64,000 nt of DNA, from assembly GCF_964019385.1 (NCBI RefSeq), contig NC_088644.1:44910483-44974482 (forward strand). The letters run 5' to 3'. The notes under the pieces are model-generated. The model ran no database searches. It saw only the letters and a program-made list of their open reading frames with translations, and was not told the origin of the DNA. Position numbers and translations under genes: made by a program. Shown here in pieces: positions 21,975 through 33,050 of the stretch. Each line of letters starts with the position of its first letter. The first letter of the stretch is position 1. This DNA comes from Sycon ciliatum (taxonomy: Eukaryota > Porifera > Calcarea > Leucosolenida > Sycettidae).

Positions 21975-22865
21975 GCGTCGCATGTCTGTTTTCCACATGC
22001 GATGCGTGCGGTCGATATTGGGTATCACACGCCATCGTTGCTGGGATGACCACATATCAAACAACCAACTGCTTGAGTGGTGGGGTGACTCTGAAACCAC
22101 CGTCACCAAGGTTCAGCATCGGCGCCTCGAGTGGCTAGGCCATGTCGCCCGCATGGACGACGTGCGAGTGCCCAAACAGTTGCTGTTCGGCACCCTGCCA
22201 GCTCGTCACCAGGCACATGGCCCACGTCGGCGGTGGCTAGATTGCGCTGTAAAGGACCTCCGTTCACTAGACCTTGAAGCGGACTGGTACAGAGTGGCTT
22301 GTGACTCTCGCCCAGACTGGAGGTTGGCTTACCCCTCGGACGCCCCGGATCCCCTCGTACGGCACTGGTGACTTGTTTCACATGCGCCCGGCACTTCGCA
22401 CGTTAGGGCGACCTCGCTAGGCACAAGTGCATGGCTGAACGGCAGAAGCCGGTTTCGGAGCAGAGAGATGCATGTCAGTGCCCTCAGTGTCATCGTTGGT
22501 TCCAGAGCCGCGGAGGCTTGGCTGTGCATCGTTGCTCCGCTTCTACCTCGTGCCCAGTACGGACTGAGCCAGCTGCTGGTGTCATCGGTGACTCTACTGC
22601 TCGGAGTTGCTGCAATGCTCACTGTGACACCTGCAATCGTTGTTTCGGCTCAACCCAGGGACGCAACCGCCATCGCTGTTCAACGCAATGCCACCGTCCA
22701 ATGGCCAGAGAACGGGACAAGTTCCCGGATATGTGTATCTGCTCTCGCCGGTTCCGACCAGTCTCGCATCTGGAGCGCCATTGGGTGGCGTGCTCCTTCT
22801 CTCTCTCTCTGCTGCCCCTCCGGGACCGGCGTGACCTTAGTGGTAGTGGCTCTACAGGACAGGAC
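21975..22865 (+). mobile_element. LINE-Y 3' end with zinc-finger array, 5'-truncated
   Basis: It starts right after (TG)n at 21960-21975. It encodes a LINE C-terminal block (RRLEWLGHVARMDDVRVPKQ, then HGPRRRWLDCAVKDL) to 22371 and then four CCHC/C2H2-like fingers (CFTCARHF..HKC with a TAG stop inside, CPQCHRWF..HRC, CDTCNRCF..HRC, and CICSRRF..HWVAC). A sister copy at 57810-59660 has the same finger order. The 3' end GGACAGGACAGG runs into (TG)n. Confidence 0.75.
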
Positions 22866-22889
22866 AGGTGTGTGTGTGTGTGTGTCTGA

Positions 22890-23290
22890 CATCACCAGCA
22901 TCATCCGTCACCACCGGCTTCGTTGGCTGGGTCACGTCGGCAGGATGGACGACTCGCGCGCACCGAAGCAATTGCTGTTCGGCGAGCTGCCTGCCCCCCG
23001 TCCTCGTCACGGCCCGAAGAAGAGGTGGCGAGATGTGGTGTCGACTGACCTCGGCGTGACAACCTGGCTTGAGAGTTGCCAAGATCGTCCCGGCTGGAGA
23101 CGAGTAGCGAGTAGCACTCCACCGCCACGGCCCGCTCCTGATCCTCTTCTATGTATCTGTGGACGCCCGTTTCGTCGACCAGGAGACCTGAAACGACATG
23201 CCAAGTTCTGCGCTCGTGTTCTCACTTGAACTTTTCGACATTCGCTATCATTGCGTACGCAATGGGCAAAATCAAGGTCAAGGTGTGAGT
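22890..23290 (+). mobile_element. LINE-Z 3' end, 5'-truncated
   Basis: After the (TG)n at 22869-22888 comes HHRLRWLGHVGRMDDSRAPKQ, HGPKKRWRDVVSTDL, and a terminal finger CICGRPFRRPGDLKRHAKFC just before the stop at 23227-23229. A (TG)n-rich stretch follows at 23285-23325. This is the third LINE tail in the chain, all in one orientation. Confidence 0.75.
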
Positions 23291-23319
23291 GCCTGTGTGT
23301 GCGTGCGTGCGTGTGTGTA

Positions 23320-23700
23320 TGTATTTGGATGCCTGCTGCTGGGCATATGCAGTCAATGTATTGCATGCCTAAACCTCAACTTTTTCCTGTCATTCAACAC
23401 ATTCCGTGACCGTGCTGCCGCCCTTGTTTCCCATTTGGTCTGTAGTAGGCATTTCCCAAATCCACAGGCCAAAAAAGTCGCCGAAAATCGATGTTTTTGT
23501 GCCTTAGCAGTATGCAAATGCAATCCATGTAACCATTATGCTGCGAAAGGTGACTGTGACTTTAGGCATTAACGAAATTGGTCAGGAGGAAAAGACGACG
23601 AAATCAATGGCTGTGAAGAAATAGCCAATAATTGTGCCGTGTTTGCAAATTTTGCTCTGAATTCGCCGAAAATCGATGTTTTAGTGCCTCTAAATCGTGC
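23320..23700 (+). repeat. Interspersed repeat, copy 1
   Basis: About 200-250 bp match 63545-63790, including the stretch around CATTCCGTGACCG and GCCGAAAATCGATG. The last word recurs at about 180-bp spacing within the copy. The family is unknown. Confidence 0.6.
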
Positions 23701-23764
23701 ATGTACTTGTACTTGTACACTGTATTACGAGCGGTGAATTCAAGTACCGTTAAGTCCACCACAA

Positions 23765-23830
23765 ACGCCCACTTCACAGCAAACGCCCACTTCACAGCAA
23801 ACGCCCACTTCTCAGCAAACGCCCACCCCA
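23765..23830. repeat. Minisatellite, unit AACGCCCACTTCACAGCA
   Basis: Three and a half head-to-tail copies of an 18-bp unit give an AHFTAN repeat in one frame. There is no sign of a gene around it. Confidence 0.8.
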
Positions 23831-24320
23831 CACGGCTGATTCAGACTGCAAAACCCGTGCACAGCATCTTGGGTTCGAGAAGAGACCAACAGTCACCGGA
23901 GTAGGGGATTTTCCCGTACTGAAGCGTACTCAAGGGCTGAGAATTTTCTCAGGGCCAGGTCTCTACACGAGGCTTCTCGGCCTCACTGAGTGGAGCCTGA
24001 GACACTGAAAACAACAAAAACAGCATCGTGTGAGAGTACAGTAGCTGTAGTACAATCGCGTGAAAAAACGAATGCTTCTTTCTTCGAGCAAGCGACTTTT
24101 CAAGCGTTTCTTGTTGATTTCTTACTCCTTGTTGAGCGTGTGTTTTGCTGTACGTAGGCCAGGAAAACTGCCCTGGGTAGCTAGTTGGGGAAATTTTTGT
24201 GGCGGCGAGGGAAGCTTATCTGTATAGCGGAAACCGTCATCTACAAAATACGTTAGTGCCATTGTGATCGGTAGGGTAGTTTTGTGTGCATGGTGTTCTT
24301 TCTAACGTCTCTCGTGGCTG
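23831..24320. other. Flank upstream of the RAG1-like element
   Basis: I see no gene. If the RAG1-like sequence was a transposon, its 5' terminal repeat should lie here or a little upstream, but I could not pair a convincing inverted repeat with the 27.8-28.8 kb side. Confidence 0.35.
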
Positions 24321-24324
24321 AACA

Positions 24325-27300
24325 ATGAGCTCTGATTTCAAATATTTGAATTTTCACCTTGAGCATGTGGGTATGTTGTGTGGCTTGGGTGGATGTAAAC
24401 TTCCCAGCCATCGGAGTGGTCGGATGTCTTGGAGCACTCCTATTTATCTAGTGAAAGATTCTGCATTGCAGATCTTCAATGTTCTAGGTCTCAAGGTAGA
24501 AAAAGATGAAAGTGGTGTCCGCCCACACATTTCTGTAGGGCATGCTTACTATTTATCCAGAAGTCAGCAGAAAGTGAAACATCGTGTGATGTTGGTGGTG
24601 ATGGTAAGGGGATAGTGGTGGTGATGGTAAGGGAGGGGATAGTAGTGGTGGTAATGGTAAGGGAGGGGATAGTGGTGGTGGCGATGGTAAGGGAGGGGAT
24701 AGTGGTGGTGGTGATGGTAAGGGAGGGGATAGTGGTGGTGGTGATGGTAAGGGAGGGGATAGTGGTGGTGGTAATGGTAAGGGAGGGGGTAGTGGTGGTG
24801 GCGATGGTAAGGGAGGGGATAGTGGTGGTGGTGATGGTAAGGGAGGGGATAGTGGTGGTGGTGATGGTAAGGGGGGGGGGAAGTGGTGGTGGTGATGGTA
24901 AGGGAGGCGATATTGGTGGTGGTGATGGTAAGGGAGGGGATATTGGGGGTGGTGATGGTAAGGGAGGGGATAGTGGTGGTGGCGATGGTAAGGGAGGGGA
25001 CAGTGGGGGTGGTGGATGTAGCAAGGCTCTGCCAAATGTACTAGCCTGGATGCCGCACACAGATGAGAAATGCATTGTATGTGAGTAGATTGAGAGTGCA
25101 AGAAAGGGAGGTAGACCAAAGAAGGAGAAAAGTCTTAAGGGGGGCGTGCTCGGTGGATAACAAGAGCAAAAAGACCGGGGAGAGTTTGTTGGGTGTCGAT
25201 ATTGCCGAAGCGACACTGTTCGGGCGAGCCACGCCTTCCCATGTATGTACCCTTCCCTTGGTACCTGATAGATTTACCTTTGTACCTACTGGTATTGTTT
25301 GTGGCATTTGCTCATTTGTGGTAGACCGGGCTGTCGAGTCGCCATGCTGCAACACGGTTTTCTGTGCTTTGTGCGTATTTCACTGGCTGCACACAACTGG
25401 TACATGCCATGCTTGTGGCAAGCCCGTCCTTCTGTCGCTGTTTGAGGCGCCTCACCCCTTTGTGAGAACTTGTTTAGAGGAGCTGGTAGTTGCTTGTGAT
25501 CATACTGGGGAAGAAGAATTTGAGGGCTGCCCCAAAACAGTCGCGTTGAAATCTTTGAAAGACCATGTCACTGAATGCCCCTTCCGGGATGGTGCCAATA
25601 AGCCCCCTAGGTATCTCTCTTCTTCTTGCACAGTTAGGTCTGTACTGAATGCTGTAGACAGTGGTCTGCAGGGTGATGTAGGCACGAAGTTGCTCACTAA
25701 GATGATCCATGCCCGTTCATCTGATGGCCGTCTCGAGCAGCCTTCCCGTTGTGGCACCACAGTCTGGCAACGGATCCCTGTTTGCCGTGTCTCTTCCACG
25801 GGTGCGTCCCACGCAACTTTACGTCGGAGGGAGAGTGTGCTGGAGGGGATCAGGCAAGTAGCATGTGGGGGTGAGCGGGGCAGTCAAGCACAGACTATTA
25901 ATGCCCTTGCCACCCTCCGCAAAGAAGAAAGCGAGAACCTTCTGCGTGGGGCAGGATTGCTGCCCAATGGTATGGAGGAAGGAATTGGCCTGGCCATCAA
26001 GGCAGATCTACAACTCCCGTGGAATGGACTGAGGAAACTCAGGCGCTATTTCAAGCTTTGTGGGGTTGCCCTGGAGTCTGAGCGAACTATGCGCAAACAG
26101 CTCTCGGAGGAGCTTCCGTTTCCGCACGTTGCGAAGGAGGAGCCTTTACTTGACAGCTCTGGAACAGTTGTGAGATGCCCCTTAGTCTGTTTCGAGAATC
26201 TTGTGGACCTTGTTCTCCACTACATCAAGCTGAATGATCAAGCAGGAACGCTGGTCTGGGATGGTCTTCCTGAGGATGAGTTGTGGGTGAAAGTCAGTGG
26301 TGACCACGGTGGTCATTCTTTAAAATTTTTCTTTCAATTGGTTAATGTTATGCATCCAAATGCACTGTATAACACGATTCCTTTTCTAGTATTTGCAGGA
26401 AAAGACACACCCGCAAACCTCGCGACAACCTTTGCACCGTGATCACAACAAATAATCACACTACACCAAACAGAATGGCACGAAAAGCACATTAAAGTAT
26501 CTCTGTTTGGAGACTACAACTTTATGATGAAGTGGTATGGTTTGTCTCGGCCAAGCGGAGTCCGCCCTTGTCTCTATTGTCTCTCAACAAAAACAGAAAT
26601 GGAATCCCAGGCAGCTGGCCAGCATTGAGAGCGCACATTGGAGGGCCTTAAAGCCGATCATGCAAGCTTTGTTGCATCTGGCAGCAGGCTTCAGCATGCG
26701 AAGCACCACAACAATGTAATCCGGCCATTTGTTGTGCCGATTGAAATCAGAGATGTTTGCGTGCCAGTTTTGCATCTAGATTTAGGAATTTTCCCTAGGC
26801 TTTTTGATACAATGGTAAGAGACGCTGAAGAGCTGGATCTACAGCTAGCGAGGTCGCTCTTGACAATACAGTCAAGCACTAGGTTTAACGAAGTTGCAGC
26901 AAAATAAAAGCAGCTGCACAACTTGTATGAAACAAGGGCAATACAAGAACACAGAGCACAAGAAGCTCAAGCTCAGCTGCAGTGGCTATTGCTAGCTAAC
27001 CAGCAATCCGGTGTGAACCATCAAGCTGCAGCACTCTTTGCTGCTCACGCAGCTGCTCTGCAGCACCATTGGGGAACACTCCAAGAACAGCTCCAAGCCA
27101 CCGTCAAAGACGTAACGCAGCTGGAGCAAGATCTGACTGCCGTGAAAGTAAAACTTGGTCCGTGCTCCTCTTCTTTCGAGCCGACCTTGTCACGACACAT
27201 AATCGACTGATAAGCTTACCACTCTGGAGCTTTCGTTGGAAACCATGTCCACAAGGCTCTGCAGTCCGGAGTTACTGCAGACATTGTGTCTTCTCTATTG

Positions 27301-27825
27301 CGTACTCTCCACGCCATAATGAATCCAGATGGAGTTCCGCTTGTGCATACACAGAGTCAGCATGATCTGCTGCAAGCTGCTGAGACGATACGCCAACGCT
27401 GTGCTCTACTTTTCACATCCTACGCAAGCTGCAGACAAACATTCTCTTCAACACAGCTTGTTGATGATGACATGTTGTCATCCCTTGGCTTGAATGTCAA
27501 AGACTTCTTGTCTGTTGTACGAAGAGAGGTAGTCACTCGCCACAAGCGGCCCATCTCGCCCAAGCTCCACATCCTTGAACACCACCTTGTGCCGTGTATG
27601 AAGCACTTTGGTGTGGCGCTCGGATCTCTTGAAGAGCAAGGAGGTGAATCAATACCCCACAAATTTAACCTCCTTCGCTCTGGCCTGCAGAACACAAACA
27701 AAGATGTTGACCGTCTAAAGTTCTTGGTCGTGCAGTATCTAACAACCACACTGCCGACATACAATAAGCTAATAGCTCCTCCAGCTAAAGAAGAAGAAGC
27801 ACTAACACAAGTGCCTAACTTGTAA
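24325..27825 (+). pseudogene. RAG1-like transposase (N-terminal zinc region, RING, TRAF-like fingers, DDE core), decayed
   Basis: Parts follow RAG1 order. 24325-24590 is an N-terminal zinc-region-like block (MLCGLGGCKLPSHRSGR). 25050-25130 gives WMPHTDEKCIVCE and then GRPKKEK. From 25290 come RING CGICSFVV..CCNTVFCALC..CHAC, a TRAF-like finger (GCPKTVALKSLKDHVTEC), and a helical block (GIGLAIKADLQLPWNGLRKL). The first acid is KVSGDHGG (near 26300), then a C-x2-C (CLYCL), the second acid LHLDLGIF (near 26780), AYHSGAFVGNHVHKAL (27214), and a late EEQGGESIPHKFN (near 27640). From 25141 to 27825 one frame is kept with five stops; a frame change lies near 25110-25140. It would be a DDE recombinase or transposase related to RAG1/Transib. 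It is now dead. Confidence 0.65.
24595..25015. repeat. G-rich minisatellite, 30-bp unit, about 14 copies
   Basis: The unit is built from GGTAAGGGAGGGG plus ATAGTGGTGGTGGTGAT. It lies inside the RAG1-like sequence, between the N-terminal zinc-region block and the WMPHT block. The G runs could form quadruplexes. The long frames on both strands over it are repeat-derived. Confidence 0.95.
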
Positions 27826-28845
27826 TAAACAAAAAATGCAGTAAGCCAAGGGAAAATTCCCAAATCTAGCTACCTATGGAGAAATGAACTGTTTTGTCGC
27901 TCACAACATCAGAGCGGGTGGTGGCGGGCCATAGGTAGGTACACATTATCACTCTGATACATTCAGATATCATTTGAACAGCAAAACTGTAACTTCAAAC
28001 ATGAGACAAAAGTCAAATCCAATGCAGCGATGCAATTTGAAATCAAAACTTTTCTGCACCACTGAAATCGAATTTACTACTTCTTATACTGCACCTTCTT
28101 TACAGCTGATGGTCAGCCACTGTGCAGATCCTGCTGTGCAGATACTGCTGTGCAGATCCTCCTGTGCTAGCCTTGTGATCTCATATCAGAATCCAGCCAG
28201 AATAGAACAGCAGCTGCATGGGAGCATGCCTGTCCCAGTCCCACCATGCAGATGCAGTGTGCCAACAGAACAGCACCAGAAAGGGGGGGGGGGGACTTGT
28301 CAGAATACTCAAGCTATTGTCCATGAAAATTCTTTGCTTCCTCTGGCCAGTTTGAGAATCACGTGCACTGATCCAGCCACCAGGTGGCATGCATCAACAC
28401 ATCTGTCAAGAGATTTTCTGGTAGCCCTGAACTAAACTCTAAAGGAACGTACAGTTCAGGTGCTGAGCACGTGCAGGCACTACAAAACGTTCCTCGTCCA
28501 CAGGCAAGTAGAGGACAATGCACTGTGACATGAGCCGAAATACTAGAACTTGAACTACAATTGTAGAAGTAATAACAATACTTCCAGCACGAAAATGATA
28601 CGTTGTGTCGAAGAACGGCATAAACAGACTTTGCTGTGTAACCGCGCGTGATTTGTTAAGGCTTCATAATGGAGCGTGGCGTCCTGGCGTTGACCCTGCT
28701 TACAGCTTTCCAACGAGCCCTAGATTGTGAAAATTAAGCGAAGTAGACCAAAGTTATGACCTGGTGAAGTTGACAATTGTACTGAATTCGTACATAGGCT
28801 TCACAAGTGAACTAAATCAGTCAAAATGTTGACATGAAAAACGAG
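27826..28845. other. Flank downstream of the RAG1-like element
   Basis: Three copies of a 15-bp GTGCAGATCCTGCT-type unit stand at 28120-28165, and a poly-G run lies near 28285. No gene or paired terminal repeat was recognised. Confidence 0.4.
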
Positions 28846-29253
28846 TAGGGCTCAAACGGTCACGGTTTTACCCCTGACGGTTAACTGCTAAGCTAACGGT
28901 CGGTTAACCGGTTATAACCTATAAGCCACGGCAATCCTGCGGACTCTTTTTTAACCGTATATTTGACTATACTCATTCAAAAAATGTAAACTATTCAGTA
29001 CAACGCACACTTGTACATTCTCTTGCATGCTCATTCATACATACTCTCACACCAAGAGACCAGATATGACCGAGTTGCCAGCCGAGAAATTGCGTACGCG
29101 TGCGACAGCCCGCGAAAGTGCACACTTTGCAACGACCTGATACTTGAAAAATTGACTGAAAGGTTACTGCGTAACCGTTATCTTTACCGGTTAACCGTTA
29201 ATTCTTCGTAACCGGTCTGCAACCGGTTAATCGGACTAATCGTTTGAGCCCTA
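28846..29253. mobile_element. hAT-type MITE
   Basis: The 408-bp element has terminal inverted repeats TAGGGCTCAAACG and an exact 8-bp target duplication AAAACGAG at 28838-28845 and 29254-29261. The inside is rich in GGTTAACCGG-type inverted words and has no transposase. An 8-bp duplication and a TAGGG start fit the hAT superfamily. Confidence 0.88.
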
Positions 29254-29334
29254 AAAACGAGTACAGAAAACTCTGAAAAATTCTGCAAAATGGCACTGGG
29301 CAATACGCATGGGGATAGAGGGCACTTGGTAACA

Positions 29335-29480
29335 CTGACTTTATCTGGTTTCAGGCCTGGCCGTGGCACTGCCAATGTGGTGTGGACACAGCGCTGGATT
29401 TCAGCTAAAGCCACCCACTTCGTGTGGAATCGCCAAGTCCTTGGCCTCGACATGTCAAAAGCATTGTACACCAGTAGCTT
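29335..29480 (+). mobile_element. LINE RT fragment (RLE-type clade)
   Basis: A short plus-strand frame reads SGFRPGRGTANVVWTQRW and LGLDMSKALYT, the finger region and motif A of an RT. The wording resembles the RLE-bearing (NeSL/R2-like) family also seen at 33050-34250. Nothing else of the element is recognisable. Confidence 0.55.
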
Positions 29481-30436
29481 TTTGGAAGTGGAATAGTGCG
29501 CCTCTTTCTCCACACGTATATGATACCATAATGTGGGTTATCCGAAAAGAGGGCAGATTCCCAATGAGGCTGTTATATACACACCTGCTATTGAAGGACC
29601 ATACTTGTACATAGCGCTTCTTGTCGATTTGGAATAATTTGTTTTATTTTATATATTTTTGGTCTGAATCCTTTTTTTCTTCTGAGCCCTTTTTTTCATT
29701 ATCGTCATCTGTTTTGTTTTTGGTCTTTTTGGTGAAGCACGTAAAAGCATAATTAGCTGTTTTCTCGAGCATACTGCGACCATCCGCTAGAGCACAATCT
29801 GGTCATTTCCGAACATAATCCGATTACCCCTGCTAGTGTGCAGAAGGAACTATGAATCTATGTAGAATTACAAGGGTTGTGGCTGAGAGGAGGATCATGG
29901 CGAGTCGATTGTCCAAACCGGTTGTATTGCGTAAATAATGATAGACAAGAGCAGTGATGTAGCAATGGGATTTTCGAAAAAGAAGACGAGCTGTGAGACG
30001 TTCAGGGGTCACTAGAATGATAAAGCACTTTTGTGCTCCCGCACATATTGCCAGGCGTCAGGCGCCCAGCCTCCCTGCCTATCCGACCCGCCATACACAA
30101 CAATAAAACTGAACTAAAGTTTTACATAATTTACATATTCGACAAGACGGAGGTGGGCAACGGGCAAACAAAGAAGACCGGACACAACAAGGAAAACTGG
30201 AAACTGAAGAAAAAGACAAAAATCATGGCAGCACATGAGCATGCTCGCAAAAAAAACAAAATAAAACGCATGACAATGACGTAACCGGTCCATGGTGCAT
30301 GCACAAACTGCATGTGAAACCAAAACAGTCCAACTGGGGGAAAAGGAGAGCGCGAAAAAAAATATATATACAAAAGGACCACAACAAAATTGAGCCATGA
30401 AACGTCTTTCTTTCTAATAAAAACGATACGCAACAA
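29481..30436. other. No gene recognised
   Basis: T-rich sequence runs to about 29750, then unassigned DNA. A possible LINE 3' UTR on the minus strand (30100-30420) is too weak to call. Confidence 0.35.
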
Positions 30437-32360
30437 GCGCTTTACACAAAGCATCTACAACTGTTCCCTTCAATCCAGTGCGGCAGATAATAATACTCAC
30501 AGATATTAGAGGTTTGTTCATCACGTTTCCAGCAGTACTTTATATACACACAGGTATAATTACTTTTCTCTGCGTTGAGTGGTGCAGTTGATAATACTTA
30601 CAGTGTTTGGAGGTTTGGTAGACCAGAGAACACACCATCACTTAAAGTCTGGATCTGATTATGGTCCAAACGTCTACAAACGACAAAGCACAAAGACAAT
30701 GTTCTTCTTGCATAGTTCCGGGTAGTGCACAAAAACACCCAGTCTAGGATATTGAAGTTCTAATCTAAAAGGCCGAATCATGACCTTGTTTTCAGAAATA
30801 ACCTAGACTCCTAACCACAACATGATTCGTTTGTAACTGGGTTAGGTTGCGCAGTTCGCATACACCACTGTAAATATAGTCTCCGGCATTTTTCCTCTAC
30901 TGTCAAGCAAGAGGTTAGTTGCAAAGCTAAGAAAACACAATTGATATTCTAACGATGCATTGTTTAACACTGCAGACACACAGTTCGCATACACCGCTGT
31001 CAATTTCTAATGTTGCATTGTTTGACAATGCAGATAAATAACGGGCCGCCGAAGAATGAACAATATACTGGCTTGAATTGTTACAAATTGAATTGTTACA
31101 ATTTGCGTGAGAACTGAATATGACAGTATACCTAAACTGGGACTTCCCAAGGGATTCATAGTCTTTGACTGATCATGTTGTTAGAAAAGGTACAAAAATC
31201 CTCAGTCTTCTTTATGGTTCGTCTAATTAATGTTTGGTTATTTTGACACCCCCCCCTCCCTTTTTGGTTATATTGGTGAAGAAATGGAGCAGAAATAAAG
31301 GAAGTGCGTGCCATAACGTTTGAAGGTTCTGGAAATGTCAATGCTTTTCGAACAGAATCTATCATCTATCACAAGTTTAGATAATTATCCGCAATGGGTG
31401 AAGGCCTCATGGCTTCAATTAGAAATCTAAAGGCCAAATCATCTTCGTTCTGCGCTTCCTAAAACTTCAGAACATTTGAAAGTTATAGAGGGATACATGA
31501 TTTTACATTAGCCACTGTAATGCAGTTCTGAACATGTAGGAAGAATTTGTTGCTCCATTTACTGTGCGCTGCCGTCTGAGTATCTCATGCACGTAACCCT
31601 TTTCATCCAACGACGAAGGTTGGACCTTTTGACGGTGCCCAGTTACTACTCTGGACATCTGGACATCGTCTACATTTCTTTCAATCTCTCGCTAGTTACG
31701 GCTCAGCTAGATGCAACTTCTCTGTGTAGGATCTGAACTCACTCGTTCTTCATGCTCTTTCTTTTTTTGCGTATCAACTGTCGGCTGTAGTCGGACGTCC
31801 CTTTGCTATTTGGATAGGGACTTAGTAAGATGGAAATAGTGTTGTTCTCCCCCTGGTCCCCACCACACAGCAACGCAAACTCTTGAGTGTGTCTCCATTC
31901 TTTTTATTATACCAATAAATGACGAAGGCGCAGAAGGAGAATGGAAAACAAAGGTCAAACGAAAAGACAACAGGAAAGACACAAAAAAACCACAAAGAAC
32001 AAGCAGTAATAAAGCGAATACAAATCCATACTGGCCAACCACCAAAATCTCTATACCTTGACAAAACATGCAGAATCCATGGATTTCTCTCAAAATCCCT
32101 GAATGGCTCAAAAACAATAAAAAACGTTCAACAGCATAAACTGCAGGTCTGCCGTCAGCACGGTTCGACTCTGCAGTGCAGTTCGATCAGTCAGCACCCG
32201 CGCCTGCCAGTGCAGATCTTGCAGGCTAGGCTGATCAGGTCTTGAAAGTGCCGTGCACAGTTCGAAGTTCAAGAAGAAGGAACGGGACATTCGAGGTGAA
32301 TCAATGGAGCGTGATGGAGCGTTCAGGAACATTCTGTATCAGACAAAAATGTTACTTTAA
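30437..32360 (+). repeat. 1.9-kb interspersed repeat, copy 1
   Basis: It matches 54421-56335 along its length in the same order, starting with the block around TCTACAACTGTTCCC and ending at a TTAA (32357-32360). It has no open frame of note. In this copy the TTAA is followed by a piggyBac-like terminus, while in copy 2 the sequence continues. The superfamily is unknown. Confidence 0.75.
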
Positions 32361-32575
32361 CCCTAGAACAGCCAACGGTGTCATTTGACACCGCGCGAGT
32401 CCAACTTTTGGAATTACCGAAATATGGCGAATCAGAATACGCTCAAATCTTGTGACTATTCCTAGTGTTCCTTTCTCTTTCGTCTGTCATGAACCTTTGA
32501 TTTCTAATTGATGAGGTACCATAAAGGCGAGTATGTATACCTAGAACGGCCAATCAGTGTCATTTGACACCTGCA
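32357..32575 (+). mobile_element. piggyBac-like terminus inserted in the 1.9-kb repeat
   Basis: TTAA is followed by CCCTAGAACAGCC and the inverted repeat GGTGTCA/TGACACC (32377-32392). A second CCTAGAACGGCC word with the same inverted repeat lies at 32540-32570. Copy 2 of the host repeat has TTAA at the equivalent site (near 56331) with no insert, which supports insertion at TTAA. No transposase or right end was found. Confidence 0.6.
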
Positions 32576-33050
32576 TTAAAAAAAGCCAATATTGCAGGTA
32601 GATAGAAACAATATGAACACATATCGAAGGTGTTGGCCATATTGAGTTGCTCGTATGCCAACCAGACAAAAGAAAGGTGCTTGGGCAGGAAAATGGCTGA
32701 ATACAGGACGGAATTATATGATCGCATACAACCGTGGGGCGAGAATAGCGAGTTTGGCGCGGGTAAACATTAGTGCACAGATTACACAAACACTCTTCAG
32801 CTAATGTCCTTGATACTGCTCATTCCCTGTCATTTTCCTGCAAATTTCCCCACAGGAGCCATCGCAATCTGACGGCCAAGGAAATACTAGAATGGATGTA
32901 GCCTATTACCATGCATGAATCTGATGACCATGCCATGAAAGCGAAATTGCCCACTTTATCTTCATTTGATAGGTGTTCAAGTGTAGTGACCATTGGCAGT
33001 GGTGGATCTGTTCTGTCATATGAGGGCGAATCGCACGGTCACAACACCTG
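32576..33050. other. No gene recognised
   Basis: This may be interior sequence of the piggyBac-like element. I found no transposase motif. Confidence 0.3.

Noticed and set aside
24003-24025. Heptamer/nonamer-like words (CACTGAA, ACAAAAAC) near the RAG1-like element
   Set aside because: Spacing is far too short for 12- or 23-bp signals and no partner was found on the other side.
24595-25015. CRISPR-like regular repeats
   Set aside because: The units are contiguous without unique spacers, and the context is an animal genome.
24491-25216. Pro/Thr/Ser-rich minus-strand frame of 241 codons
   Set aside because: It is the antisense reading of the 30-bp minisatellite.
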